The notes below the pieces were generated by a model that did no database searches, was not told the origin of the DNA, and worked only from the letters and a program-made list of their open reading frames with translations. Of a stretch of DNA of 64,000 bases, positions 35,100 through 44,234 are shown piece after piece. Position numbers and translations under genes: made by a program. Each line of letters begins with the position of its first letter. The stretch's first letter is position 1. The DNA is from Amycolatopsis endophytica (GTDB lineage: Bacteria; Actinomycetota; Actinomycetes; Mycobacteriales; Pseudonocardiaceae), in NCBI RefSeq assembly GCF_013410405.1, contig NZ_JACCFK010000001.1, positions 3,100,001 through 3,164,000 on the forward strand, written 5' to 3'.

Positions 35100-36686
35100 G
35101 TGGCTTCGGTGATCGGCAAACGGGTCGGCGGCAGGACCTACTACTACCTCGCGCAATCCGGGCGGGTGAACGGCCGACCGCGGATCACCTCGCAGCGTTA
35201 TCTCGGCACCGCCGACGACATCGAGGCGGCACTGGATGGTGCGGCAGGAAACCCGGACGGGACACGGCATCTCGCGTTCGGTGACGTCGCGGCGGTCTGG
35301 TCCACCCTGGAGCGGCTCCAGGTGCGTGCGACGATCGACGAGGTTCTGGGATCCCGCAAAGCGAAGGTGTCGGTCGGGACCTACCTCGTGCTGTCCGTGC
35401 TGCACCGGGCGACCGCACCGGGCACGGATCTGGCCCAGTGGTGGGCGGACAGTGCGGCGAGCCGGTTCGTGCGGCCGCGGATCACAGCGGCGGCGGTGCG
35501 CGATGACGAGTTCTGGCGCGCGGTGCGGCGGCTCACCCGCCCCCAGCTGGAACGGATCGAGGAGGCGGTGTCGGCGCGGGTGCGTGCGCAGCTCGGCGAG
35601 CCGATCCTGCTCGCGGTGGACGTGCCGAACTTCGCGACGTACGCCGAGTCGGAGACAGCGGTGGCGGCGCCTGCCGGGCTGAGCACGGTGGTGACGCGCG
35701 ACGGCGCGATCCCGCTGGCCTCGACCGTGTACCGGCGCGAGGGCGCGGTGCCGTTCGGGGTGGCGGCCGAGCGGCTGTCGGCGCGGGCCGCGGGCCCGGT
35801 GACGCTGGTGTTCGAGACCGGTCAGCACGCGCAGCTCGACCTCGACGACGGCAGGCCCTTCGTCGGCGCGCTGCCGCTGGGCGACTACCCGGAGCTGCTG
35901 GCTCGTCCCGCGTCCGCGCGCCGTCCGGTGGATTCGGCCCGGTTCGCCGGGGTGACCGCGCTCGACACGCACGCGACGGTGTCCGGTGCGAGCCACCGCG
36001 TCGTCCTCACGCACTCGGCCAAGTTGCACGCGGCGCAGGCCCGCGGGTTCGCGCAGGCGCTGAGCAGCGCGACGCGCCAGCTGGACGGGCTCGCGCTGGC
36101 GCTGGAGGCGGGCACCAACCGGCGGCCACGCGAACAGGTGATGACCGAGATGGCCCGGATCACCCGGGTGCGGTGGGTCGACCGGGTGCTCTCGACCCGC
36201 CTGACCGGCACCCGTCCGGCTGATCTGCGGCTCGACTGGCGGGTCGACGAGAACGCCCGCGCGCGCCTGGACGAGGAGTTCTTCGGCAAGCAACTGCTGG
36301 TCACCGACCACGACTGGCCGGTCGCCGACGTCATCACCGCCTACCGTGCGCGCTACCACCTGGACTCCACGTTCCGGCAGCTCAACGGACCGTTCGTGGC
36401 GGCGACGGCGCCACGGCGGAACTGGACGGATCACCGGATCGGGGTGCACTCGCTGGTGAGCGTGCTCGCGACCGCGGTCACGCACGTGATGCGTCAGGAC
36501 GCCGACCGGGCCGGGCTGGACCTGTCGGTGCGCGAGCTGCTGGACCTGCTTTCGCGCATCGGCGAAACCGTGCTGCGCTACCCGTCGACCGGCGGGCGGC
36601 CCCGCACCCGCCGGCTGCTGACCTGCCGGGACCCGGTTCAGCAGCGGCTGTTCGACCTGTTCGGGCTGGGCTCGTACGCGCCCTGA
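35100..36686 (+). CDS. IS1634-like transposase with altered catalytic motif
   Basis: A 528-aa protein from the GTG at 35100. Its C-terminal part (FFGKQLLVTDHDW, then YRARYHLDSTFRQLN) aligns with IS1634-type IS4 transposases. The YREK signature, however, has D where the catalytic Glu belongs and N where Lys belongs. The usual second Asp position reads LVFETGQ, with Glu. The frame is long and undamaged, and I see no inverted repeats at its ends. It may be a retired or domesticated transposase. It overlaps the convergent MFS gene by 49 bp. Confidence 0.7.
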   Translation: MASVIGKRVGGRTYYYLAQSGRVNGRPRITSQRYLGTADDIEAALDGAAGNPDGTRHLAFGDVAAVWSTLERLQVRATIDEVLGSRKAKVSVGTYLVLSVLHRATAPGTDLAQWWADSAASRFVRPRITAAAVRDDEFWRAVRRLTRPQLERIEEAVSARVRAQLGEPILLAVDVPNFATYAESETAVAAPAGLSTVVTRDGAIPLASTVYRREGAVPFGVAAERLSARAAGPVTLVFETGQHAQLDLDDGRPFVGALPLGDYPELLARPASARRPVDSARFAGVTALDTHATVSGASHRVVLTHSAKLHAAQARGFAQALSSATRQLDGLALALEAGTNRRPREQVMTEMARITRVRWVDRVLSTRLTGTRPADLRLDWRVDENARARLDEEFFGKQLLVTDHDWPVADVITAYRARYHLDSTFRQLNGPFVAATAPRRNWTDHRIGVHSLVSVLATAVTHVMRQDADRAGLDLSVRELLDLLSRIGETVLRYPSTGGRPRTRRLLTCRDPVQQRLFDLFGLGSYAP

Positions 36687-37867
36687 GCGCGCGGCAGCAG
36701 CAACGGTGTGGCCAGGAGCAGGACCCCGGCCAGCGCGATCGCCGTCCGCGGGCCGGTGAGCTGTGCCAGGAAACCCCACAGCATGGTGAGCGCGGCGATG
36801 CTCGCGCTGCTGGTGATCGACCACGCGGTGAGTACGCGGGCGTGGTGTCCGGTCTCGGTGTGGTCGAGCCGGTACGCCGCGAACACCGAGTTGAACAGCG
36901 ACGCGCAGATGATCAGGCCCAGCTCGGTGACCATCACGATCACCAGACCGGCGGTCCCCGGCTGGACGAACGCGAGCCCGAGCGGCCAGCACGCGCGGAG
37001 GACGCCGAAGACCCGCAGCACCTTCCGGTCGCCCCAGTGGGCGGCGACCCGGCGGGCCAGGCGCGACCCGACCAGACCGCCGATGCAGGGCACCGCGAAT
37101 GCCAGCCCGTACTGCCACGCCGGGAACCCCAGGTGGGCGAGCATCAGCACCGCCAGCACCGGCTCCGCGGCCATGATCAGCCCGTTCACCAGCACGGTGT
37201 TGAAGAAGAACCGGCGCAGCGTCGGGTGGGCGAGGATGTAGCGCCACCCTTCGGCGACATCGCTCCACCGCCGCGTCTTCGCCGGATCCGGGCGCCGCTC
37301 GCGCTCCCGGATCGCGGTGATGCCCAGCGCCGAGAGCAGGTAACTCACGGCGTCCATGGCGATGGTGGTGACCGGCCCCACCAGCCCGATGGCGGCGCCG
37401 CCCAGTGGTGGTCCGATGATCGTCGCCGACCAGGTGGTGGACTCGAAGCGGCTGGTGGCCACCAGGAGGTCGTCCCGGGACACGACGGTGCGCAGGTAGG
37501 CGCCGCTCGCGGCGGTGAACGCGATCTTCGCCGCCGCTGCGACGATCGAGACAACCAGGAGATGTGCGAAGGACAGCACGCCCAGCCAGTAGGCGAGCGG
37601 GACGGACGCCAGCGCGGCGAACCGGAACACGTCCACGGCGATCATGACCGGCCGCTTGGCGCGGAATTCCATCCAGGATCCGAGCGGCACCGCCAGCAGC
37701 GCGCCGATCGCGAGCCCGGATGCCGACAAGGCCGCCACTTCCGCCGATCCGGCGTGCAGTACCTGGACGGTGACGACCGAGAACGCCCCGAACCCGAGCC
37801 CGGTGCCGTACGCGCTGACCGCGTAGGAGGCCCACAACCACCCGAACGTCCGACCCAACTTTCGCAT
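36638..37867 (-). CDS. MFS exporter
   Basis: A 409-aa, 12-helix transporter from the ATG at 37867 (MRKLGRTFGWLWASYAVSAYG). It contains the loop EFRAKRPVMIAVDVFR and the characteristic SGAYLRTVVSRDDLLVATSR segment of MefE/enterobactin-exporter-like carriers (named here in two pieces, SGAYLRTVV and DDLLVATSR). It diverges from a LysR gene with a palindrome between, indicating local control. The substrate is unknown. Confidence 0.83.
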   Translation of the reverse strand: MRKLGRTFGWLWASYAVSAYGTGLGFGAFSVVTVQVLHAGSAEVAALSASGLAIGALLAVPLGSWMEFRAKRPVMIAVDVFRFAALASVPLAYWLGVLSFAHLLVVSIVAAAAKIAFTAASGAYLRTVVSRDDLLVATSRFESTTWSATIIGPPLGGAAIGLVGPVTTIAMDAVSYLLSALGITAIRERERRPDPAKTRRWSDVAEGWRYILAHPTLRRFFFNTVLVNGLIMAAEPVLAVLMLAHLGFPAWQYGLAFAVPCIGGLVGSRLARRVAAHWGDRKVLRVFGVLRACWPLGLAFVQPGTAGLVIVMVTELGLIICASLFNSVFAAYRLDHTETGHHARVLTAWSITSSASIAALTMLWGFLAQLTGPRTAIALAGVLLLATPLLLPRAQGAYEPSPNRSNSRC

Positions 37868-37924
37868 GGGCAGAGGAAAGCGGTAACGGGCCCGGCGGCA
37901 CCAACAACGGACTGGGCGGCGCGT

Positions 37925-37941
37925 CACAACCCGGCGTTGTG
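37925..37941. promoter_or_regulatory. LysR-type operator candidate
   Basis: CACAAC-CCGGC-GTTGTG is a perfect 6-bp inverted repeat with a 5-bp centre, in the 91-bp space between the divergent MFS and LysR genes, 18 bp before the LysR start. It suits autoregulation and control of the MFS gene. Confidence 0.55.
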
Positions 37942-37958
37942 GGCGTAGGTTCTCCCTC

Positions 37959-38882
37959 GTGGATCTCGACGCGGTTCGCACGTTCGTCGCCGTCGCGGAG
38001 ACGGGCCGGTTCCAGGCCGCGGCGGACGATCTGGACCTCACGCAGCAGGCGGTCTCGAAACGGATGGCCAGCCTGGAGCGGGAGTTCGGCGTGCGGCTGT
38101 TCGCGCGGACCGCCCGGGGCGCGCGGCTCACCGTGGACGGCCAGGCGCTGCTGCCGCACGCGCGGGAACTCCTGCGTGCCGCTTCGCGTGCCGTGGCGGC
38201 CGTGACCCCGGGGCGCCGGGCGCTGCGGATCGATGTCGTCAACCGCCGGATCGTCACCTCGAAGGTGCTGCGCGCCTTCTACCAGCAGCGCCCGGACATC
38301 GACCTCGACGTCGTCACGCTGTCCAACCTGGACGCGCCGTCGGCGCTGGCCGAGGTGGCGGGCGGAACCGTCGACGCCACGTTCCGATCGCTGCGGGACA
38401 CGGCGTTGCCGCGCGGCCTCCGGGCGGCGCGCGTCATCGACGACCGGCACGAACTGCTGGTCGGCCCGCGGCACCCGTTGGCGAACGCCGGTACCGTGAC
38501 GCCGGCGGACCTCGCCGGCCACCCCATCTGGATGCCCGGCATGACCGATCCCGAGCCGATCGGCTACTACGAGGACCTCGCCGCGGCGTTCGGGCTGACC
38601 ATCGACACGGTCGGCCCGATGTTCGGGATCGAAACGCTGCTCGCCGAGATCGCCGACTCGTCCCGGCTCGCCTTCCTCGCGGGCGAGGGCTCGCGGTACC
38701 TGTGGCCGGAAAGCTACGACCTGCGCCGGATCCCGGTCGTCGGCCCGGCCCCGGTGTACCCGCTGTCGGTGGTCTGGCGGGCGGACAACCCGCACCCCGT
38801 GCTGGCGGATTTCCTCGGGTACCTCCACGCCCGGTACCGCGAGACCGCGGACGACGTGTGGACCCCCGCCTGGTGCCGGTGA
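37959..38882 (+). CDS. LysR-family transcriptional regulator
   Basis: A 307-aa regulator starting at GTG. The N-terminal winged helix has FVAVAETGRFQAAADDL and LTQQAVSKRMASLEREFGVR (about residues 8-50). The rest is a periplasmic-binding-like effector domain (about 90-295). It most likely controls the divergent exporter in response to that exporter's substrate. Confidence 0.9.
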   Translation: MDLDAVRTFVAVAETGRFQAAADDLDLTQQAVSKRMASLEREFGVRLFARTARGARLTVDGQALLPHARELLRAASRAVAAVTPGRRALRIDVVNRRIVTSKVLRAFYQQRPDIDLDVVTLSNLDAPSALAEVAGGTVDATFRSLRDTALPRGLRAARVIDDRHELLVGPRHPLANAGTVTPADLAGHPIWMPGMTDPEPIGYYEDLAAAFGLTIDTVGPMFGIETLLAEIADSSRLAFLAGEGSRYLWPESYDLRRIPVVGPAPVYPLSVVWRADNPHPVLADFLGYLHARYRETADDVWTPAWCR

Positions 38883-39113
38883 TCAGCGGGGGATGTCGAC
38901 GTGGGCGTGGTCGAGGGCTTCGGAGAGCAGCGTCAGTGCCTCGACCACCGGCTGTTTCTCCGCCAGGCCCGCGAACAGTTGTGACTCGATCGCCACGCCC
39001 TGGACGCGCTTGAGCAGCCCGGCGATTTCCATGGCGGAGGTGTCCGGGTCCGGGTACCGCGCGGACCACTGGGCCCGGATCGTCGTGGGCTCGGGAAGCA
39101 CGGCGCCCCTCAT
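38883..39113 (-). pseudogene. Short MarR-like fragment
   Basis: A 76-aa frame from the ATG at 39113. Residues IRAQWSARYPDPDTSAMEIAGLLKRVQ resemble, over about 26 positions (IRAQWSARYPD and DTSAMEIAG), the start of actinomycete MarR repressors. The expected winged helix does not follow, and the frame ends soon after. It sits head-to-head with the broken transporter gene, so a decayed regulator/pump pair is likely. The family call is weak. Confidence 0.4.
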
Positions 39114-39116
39114 TGC

Positions 39117-40265
39117 GTGGCGCTGACCACCGACATGTACGTCCCCGGCTTCCCCCGCATCGGCGAGGCGTTGCGCACCAGCAGTTCCGCGGTCCAGGTC
39201 ACGATGACCGCGTTCCTGGCCGGGCTGGTCGCCGGTCAGCTGGTGATCGGGCCCCTCTCCGACCGGATCGGCCGCCGCGGCCTGCTGACCGGCGGCGGCG
39301 TCGCGTTCATCGTCTGCTCGGTCGCGTGCGCGTTGTCGCCGACGATCGGGGTGCTGATCGCCGCGCGGTTCCTGCAGGGGGTCCCGCATCCGCGAACATG
39401 GTGCTCGCCAGGGCCGTGATCATCGACCGGTTCCACGGTCCGCGGATCCCGCGCTACTTCGCGGCTCTCTCGCAGATCCTGAGCGTCGCGCCGATCGCCG
39501 CGCCCGTTCTCGGCGGCGCGATCCTGTCGGTCTCGACCTGGCGCGCCGTGTTCTTCGTGCTGGCCGCGGTCGGGGTGCTGCTGCTGGCGGGCGTCCCGGT
39601 CAAGGTGCCCGAATCGCTGCCGCCGGAGCGCCGCCACCGGTGGTCCCGGCGAAACGTTCCGTGCCATGGGAAGCCTGGCCCGCACCGCGCCGTTCCTCGG
39701 TTTCAGCCTGGTGCTCGGCCTCGCCTCCGCGGCGCTGTTCACCTACATCAGCGGCTCCAGTTTCGTGTTCGAGAGCCTGCACGGCGTCTCCGCGAGCACC
39801 TATTCGCTGATCTTCGCCGTCAACGCGGTCGGCATGCTGACCGCGGGGGCCACGTTCGCGCGGCTGTCCCGCCGGAACCCGCAGAACACCGTGCTGGCCG
39901 CCGGTGTCGCCCTGTCCGCGGTGGGCGCGCTCGCCCAGGTGCTGGCCGTCCGGGTGATCGGGGAGAGCTTCGCCGCCACCTGGATCACGTTGTTCGTGAT
40001 CCAGTTCGGCATCGGGCTGATCATCCCGTCGGCCATCAGTCTCGGGCAGACACCGGGCCGCGCGACGCCCGGTGCGGCCTCGGCGCTGCTCGACGGCCTG
40101 CAGTTCACGCTCGGAGCCCTGGCCTCGCCGCTGGTCGGCCTCTTCGGGGAGGACAGCTCGCTGCCGATGGCCGCGCTCATGCTGATCGCGCTGGTCCTGG
40201 CCGTGCTGGCGCTCGTGTTCCTGGTCCGGCCCGCGCGGGGGCACGGGGAGGTCACTCCTCGGTGA
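39117..40265 (+). pseudogene. Bcr/CflA-type MFS drug transporter, frameshifted
   Basis: Three successive frames together encode one transporter. The first piece is TTDMYVPGFPRIGEAL to AARFLQGV (39117 to about 39390). The second is ANMVLARAVIIDRFHG to VPESLPPE (to about 39645). The third is TFRAMGSLARTAPFLGF to the end. The frame moves by one base near 39385-39395 and returns near 39640-39650, so the two shifts compensate. The first transmembrane helix also lacks its usual start. It ends overlapping recQ by 14 bp. Confidence 0.8.
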
Positions 40266-41874
40266 GCAGACGCCGCTCACGCACCGCGGGCAGTGACAAC
40301 GAGCGGTATCCGGCCTCGTCGAACAACACGGTGACCTTGTCCGCCTCCCGGTGCACGATCCGGCCGGTGCCCCACTCGGCGTGCCGGACCGCGGCGCCGG
40401 GCTGGAACTCGCCGTCGGCCGGGGCGTGGTCCCGCGCGGTGCCCGCCTCGCACGTGTCGCAGAAACGGCACGGCTCGTCCAGTGTCTCGCCGAAGTAGCC
40501 GAGCAGGAACTGGCGGCGGCACGAGGACGTCTCGGCGTACTCCCGCATCACCTCGACGCGGGTCCGGTCGAGTTTCCCGCGCTGCTCGGCGACTTCGGCG
40601 GCGCGCTCGGTGGCCTTGCGCGGATCGCCGCCGGAATAGCTGAACCTGCCCTGCCCGGTTTCCTCGACCAGCCCGGTCTGCTCCAGCAGGTTGAGGTTGT
40701 TCATCGCGCGGCGGTGCGACTGGCCCACCTCGCCGTCGATCTCCTGCGGATCGGACGGGCTGTCCTGTTCGCGCAGCGTCTCGGCGACCTCGCGGACACC
40801 GTCGTCGTCGAAGCGCCGTGAGGTGAGGAACTTCTGCAGGCCCAGGTCTTCCGGGCGGTAGAACAGGATCGCGTCGGCGCGCTCGCCGTCCCGTCCGGCT
40901 CGCCCGATCTGCTGGTAGTAGGAGTCGACCGATTCCGGGACGGAGGCGTGCACCACGAACCGCACGTCCGGCTTGTCGATGCCCATCCCGAACGCCGAAG
41001 TCGCGACCACGACGTCGGCCCGGCCGTCGAGGAAGTCGTCGTGCACGCGCCGCCGGTCGGCCGCCTTCATCCCGGCGTGGTAGGCGAGTGCGCCCAGCTC
41101 CTCGGCGTAGCGCTCGCTGTCCTTGCGGGTGGCGGCGTAGACCAGGCCGGGCTTGGGGGCGTCGCGGACCCAGGCCAGGACCGCGTCGCGCTTCTCGTCG
41201 TCGCCGGTGGCGCGGTGCACGGCGAGGTGCAGGTTGGGCCGGTCGAAACCGGAGACCACCAGGACCGGATCGCGCAGCCCCAGGTGCTCGACGATGTCGT
41301 CGCGCACCGGACCGCCCGCGGTCGCGGTCAGTGCCAGCACCCGGGGACGGCCGAGACGTTCGATGGCGTGGCCGAGGCGGAGGTAGTCGGGGCGGAAGTC
41401 GTGGCCCCAGGCCGAAACGCAGTGCGCCTCGTCCACGACGAACAGGCTCGGCCGGATCTCGTCCAGCTGCTCCAGCACCTCGGTCTTGGCCAGCTGTTCC
41501 GGCGCCAGGAACAGGTATTCGGCATCGCCGTGGGTGACCGAATCCCACGCCCGATGCGTGGTGCGGGCGGACTGCGTGGAGTTGACGGCCACGGCGGCCG
41601 GCGCGTCACTGTCCTCGATCTGGCCGACCTGATCGCGTTGCAGCGCCGTCAACGGCGACACGACGAGCGTCGGACCGTCCAGCAGCAGCGCGGGAACCTG
41701 GTAGATCGCCGACTTTCCCGATCCGGTCGGCATCACGGCGAGCACGTCGTGACCGTCGAGCAGAGCCGCCATCGCGGTCAGCTGGTCGTCGCGCAGTTCC
41801 GGCCAGCCGAAGGTTTCCCGTGCGGTGCGGCGGATTTCGTCGGTTCTGGACACCGGCGGGGTGTTCCCGCCCAT
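40252..41874 (-). CDS. recQ: RecQ-type DNA helicase
   Basis: A 540-aa SF2 3'-5' helicase. Walker A is MPTGSGKSAIYQ (about residue 48), the DEAH box is VVDEAHCVSAWGHDFRPDY with the aromatic loop, and motif VI is YYQQIGRAGRDGE. The zinc site is built from SSCRRQFLLGYFGE and CRFCDTCE (about 450-475). A C-terminal module of about 50 residues (AVRHAEWGTGRIVHRE onward) replaces the HRDC domain. It acts in recombination and fork repair. It diverges from a Nudix gene across 30 bp. Confidence 0.93.
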   Translation of the reverse strand: MGGNTPPVSRTDEIRRTARETFGWPELRDDQLTAMAALLDGHDVLAVMPTGSGKSAIYQVPALLLDGPTLVVSPLTALQRDQVGQIEDSDAPAAVAVNSTQSARTTHRAWDSVTHGDAEYLFLAPEQLAKTEVLEQLDEIRPSLFVVDEAHCVSAWGHDFRPDYLRLGHAIERLGRPRVLALTATAGGPVRDDIVEHLGLRDPVLVVSGFDRPNLHLAVHRATGDDEKRDAVLAWVRDAPKPGLVYAATRKDSERYAEELGALAYHAGMKAADRRRVHDDFLDGRADVVVATSAFGMGIDKPDVRFVVHASVPESVDSYYQQIGRAGRDGERADAILFYRPEDLGLQKFLTSRRFDDDGVREVAETLREQDSPSDPQEIDGEVGQSHRRAMNNLNLLEQTGLVEETGQGRFSYSGGDPRKATERAAEVAEQRGKLDRTRVEVMREYAETSSCRRQFLLGYFGETLDEPCRFCDTCEAGTARDHAPADGEFQPGAAVRHAEWGTGRIVHREADKVTVLFDEAGYRSLSLPAVRERRLLTEE

Positions 41875-41904
41875 CCCGTCCGGAAACGTCGGTACGCTGC
41901 GGGC

Positions 41905-42414
41905 ATGCTGGAGGGATACCGCCCGCGGGGCGAGGTGGAAGAAGCCGACGTGTCGCGGATCCGCGATCTGCTGGGTTCAGCGGACGATCCGTTCTCGCGC
42001 GAGATTCCCCTGCACGTCACGGGTTCGGCGGTGATCGTCCACGACGGCCGGGTGCTGTTGCGCTGGCACGAGCGTCAGCAGGCGTGGCTGCAGGTCGGCG
42101 GGCACGGCGACCCGGGGGAGACGGACCCGCTGGCCATCGCGTTGCGCGAGGGACGTGAGGAGACGGGGCTGAGCGACCTGACGCCGAGGGGTGACCTGCT
42201 GCACGCGGTGATCGTGCCGGTGCCCGCCAAGGGTGCCGAGCCCGCGCACGAGCACGCCGACCTGCGGTACGTCCTGGCGACCGCGCGACCGGAGGAGGCG
42301 CGCCCGGAAAAGCCGACGGCACCGCTGAAGTGGCTGGCTCTGGACGAAGCGATCGACGCCGTGTCGGAGGACAACCTCCGCGAGACGCTGCGCCGGGTGC
42401 CCGAGCGCCTCTGA
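41905..42414 (+). CDS. Nudix hydrolase
   Basis: A 169-aa enzyme from the ATG at 41905 that hydrolyses a nucleoside-diphosphate-linked compound. The Nudix box is complete: GDPGETDPLAIALREGREETGL, with GX5E, REGREE and the closing G-L (about residues 73-94). The substrate is not predictable. Its position divergent to recQ may indicate nucleotide-pool cleaning, but that is only context. Confidence 0.88.
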   Translation: MLEGYRPRGEVEEADVSRIRDLLGSADDPFSREIPLHVTGSAVIVHDGRVLLRWHERQQAWLQVGGHGDPGETDPLAIALREGREETGLSDLTPRGDLLHAVIVPVPAKGAEPAHEHADLRYVLATARPEEARPEKPTAPLKWLALDEAIDAVSEDNLRETLRRVPERL

Positions 42415-42449
42415 AGCACGCTTCCCCAGGCCACATCGCGGGCTTGCGG

Positions 42450-42782
42450 TCAGGCGCGGCCGCGGTGCGGGGTCTGGTCGGCGACGCCGTGGCGGAGCGG
42501 GGTGCCGGGCTCGGCCGCGGTCTGCTGCTTCGCCGGGGAGCCGCCGCTGTGGCTGGTGACCTCGGGGATCTCGGTGTGCTCGCCGCCCGACGGTTCGGCG
42601 CCCTCGTCGAGCTGGCGTTTGCGGACCCGGAACAGTTCGAGCACCGGCAGCCGGTTGGCGTGCTGGAGCTCGTAGGTCATGAGCCTGTCGAGCTGGTCGT
42701 GGTCCAGCGACCGGATGCGGTGCTGCAGCGACGCCAGAGGCAGCTCATCGTATTCGGGCAGCGGTAGGTCGGTCATGCGCAA
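42450..42782 (-). CDS. Small actinobacterial protein (DUF8129-like)
   Basis: It is 110 aa; a second ATG at 42776 would shorten it by two residues. Residues 5-60 (LPEYDELPLASLQHRIRSL and YELQHANRLPVLELF) form the short helical repeat seen in actinomycete proteins that bind membranes or lipid bodies. The tail is polar and disordered. The function is unknown. Confidence 0.6.
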   Translation of the reverse strand: MRMTDLPLPEYDELPLASLQHRIRSLDHDQLDRLMTYELQHANRLPVLELFRVRKRQLDEGAEPSGGEHTEIPEVTSHSGGSPAKQQTAAEPGTPLRHGVADQTPHRGRA

Positions 42783-42845
42783 GACCTACCCGCGGCGGCG
42801 CCGGGCAAACGGTTGGACGCGGCCCCGCCGGGGTACGACCACGAC

Positions 42846-43250
42846 ATGACCCGAGCCCTGGACATGCTGCGGACCCACCCCGCCGACCTCGGCGGCCTCG
42901 ACCCGGAGGCCATCGCCGCGTGCCTGGCGGAGTGCCTGTCCTGCGCCCAAGCCTGCACGTCGTGCGCCGACGCCTGCCTGTCCGAAGAAGACCCCGCCGC
43001 ACTCGGCCGGTGCATCCGCCTCGACCTCGACTGCGCCGAGATCTGCACCGCGACCGCACGCGTGCTGTCCCGCCGCGGCGATCCGGCCGGGATCGCCTCC
43101 GAGCTGGTGGCACTGTGCGAAAAGGTCTGCCGGGCGTGCGCGGAGGAATGCGAGCGGCACGCCGGCCACCACGAACACTGCGCCGTGTGCGCGGAGGCGT
43201 GCCGTTCCTGCGAGGACGCCTGTCAGCAACTCCGCCAGCACCTCGGCTAG
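42846..43250 (+). CDS. Four-helix-bundle copper-storage-like protein
   Basis: A 134-aa cytoplasmic protein with about 18 cysteines lining helices: CLAECLSCAQACTSCADAC, CIRLDLDCAEIC, CEKVCRACAEECERH and CAVCAEACRSCEDAC. This is the Csp/DUF326 pattern, where Cys residues bind many Cu(I) ions. There is no Tat or Sec signal, so it is the cytosolic (Csp3-like) kind. Its stop TAG lies within the CTAG target repeat of the IS5 element just after it. Confidence 0.9.
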   Translation: MTRALDMLRTHPADLGGLDPEAIAACLAECLSCAQACTSCADACLSEEDPAALGRCIRLDLDCAEICTATARVLSRRGDPAGIASELVALCEKVCRACAEECERHAGHHEHCAVCAEACRSCEDACQQLRQHLG

Positions 43251-43296
43251 GGCGTGTCTCCAAAAGTTTGTTCTGGTTGTAGGTGATGATCGGCCG

Positions 43297-43704
43297 GTGG
43301 TTCGTGCTGGGGTGATCTCGGATGAGTTGTGGGCGTTGGTAGCGCCGCTGATGCCTTCGCGGGAGGGCCTGCGTGGCCGGCCACTGTCCGATCACCGCCG
43401 GATACTGGAAGGGATTGCCTGGCGATTCCGGACGGGGTCGCCGTGGCGGGACCTGCCGGAGGAATTCGGGCCATGGCAGACGGTTTGGAAACGGCACCAC
43501 AGGTTCTCCATCGACGGCACCTACCAGCGGATGTTCGATGTGGTGCGGTCAAGGTGCGGCATCGACGCGAACGACGATCTCGCCGAGTTACTGTCGATCG
43601 ATTCCTCAGTCGTGCGGGCACACCAGCACGCCGCGGGAGCGCCGACCATCCCGGGCCGAGCCCTGGCCGCAGCCACCGACCACACAGGGGGCAGCCTCGA
43701 ATGA
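43297..43704 (+). CDS. IS5-family transposase, first frame (OrfA)
   Basis: A 135-aa N-terminal half starting at GTG, with WALVAPLMPSREGLRGRP, FRTGSPWRDLPEEFGPW and the first catalytic Asp in LLSIDSSVVRAHQHAAG. It ends at the TGA at 43702-43704. The second frame is probably reached by ribosomal frameshifting at the G-run near 43685-43690. Confidence 0.88.
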   Translation: MVRAGVISDELWALVAPLMPSREGLRGRPLSDHRRILEGIAWRFRTGSPWRDLPEEFGPWQTVWKRHHRFSIDGTYQRMFDVVRSRCGIDANDDLAELLSIDSSVVRAHQHAAGAPTIPGRALAAATDHTGGSLE

Positions 43705-44224
43705 CACGAATCCGGCCTACGAGCCCGACGATCACGCGCTGGGCCGCTCCCGGGGTGGACTGACCACCAAGATCCACGCGCTGGCCGGCGCGGCTTGTGA
43801 CCTGGTCGCGGTGCGACTGACCGCCGGACAAGCCGGAGACAACCCCCAGTTGCTGCCCCTGCTGGATGACTACCTCGCCTCCGCGTTCACCGACGCCGGG
43901 CCGCGCGATGTCCGGCTGTTGGCCGACAAGGCCTACTCTCACCCCTCGACCCGCCAAGAACTGCGCCGACGCCGGGTCAAGCACACGATCCCTGAACGCC
44001 GTGACCAGCTCGCCACCCGGAAGGCCAAAGGCTCCGCCGGCGGCCGACCACCGGCGTTCGACGAGGAGATCTACAAGCAGCGCAACACCATCGAGCGGGC
44101 ATTCGGCCGTGTGAAGCAGTGGCGCGGGGTGGCCACCCGCTACGACAAGTACGCCCTGACCTTCCTCGGCGGCGTCCTCCTGGCAGGAGCAATCATGATC
44201 TCCCGCACCGCTGCCCGGAATTAG
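43682..44224 (+). CDS. IS5-family transposase, second frame (OrfB)
   Basis: The C-terminal half of about 181 codons, read in the next frame. It has GRSRGGLTTKIHALAG, the second catalytic Asp in VRLLADKAYSHPSTR, and the DDE Glu in KQRNTIERAFGRVKQWR. The frame is open far upstream, so the exact junction is inferred from the G-run in the overlap. No damaging change is seen. Confidence 0.85.
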   Translation, partial: TQGAASNDTNPAYEPDDHALGRSRGGLTTKIHALAGAACDLVAVRLTAGQAGDNPQLLPLLDDYLASAFTDAGPRDVRLLADKAYSHPSTRQELRRRRVKHTIPERRDQLATRKAKGSAGGRPPAFDEEIYKQRNTIERAFGRVKQWRGVATRYDKYALTFLGGVLLAGAIMISRTAARN

Positions 44225-44234
44225 GAGACGCACC

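Larger units (their letters stand above)
43251..44234. mobile_element. IS5-family (IS427-group) insertion sequence, 984 bp
   Basis: The terminal inverted repeats are GGCGTGTCTCC at the left and, inverted, GGTGCGTCTCC at the right. The 4-bp flanks are CTAG (43247-43250 and 44235-44238), fitting the YTAR target preference of this group. Two overlapping transposase frames fill the element on the plus strand. Both target copies carry stop codons of the genes on either side. Confidence 0.92.
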
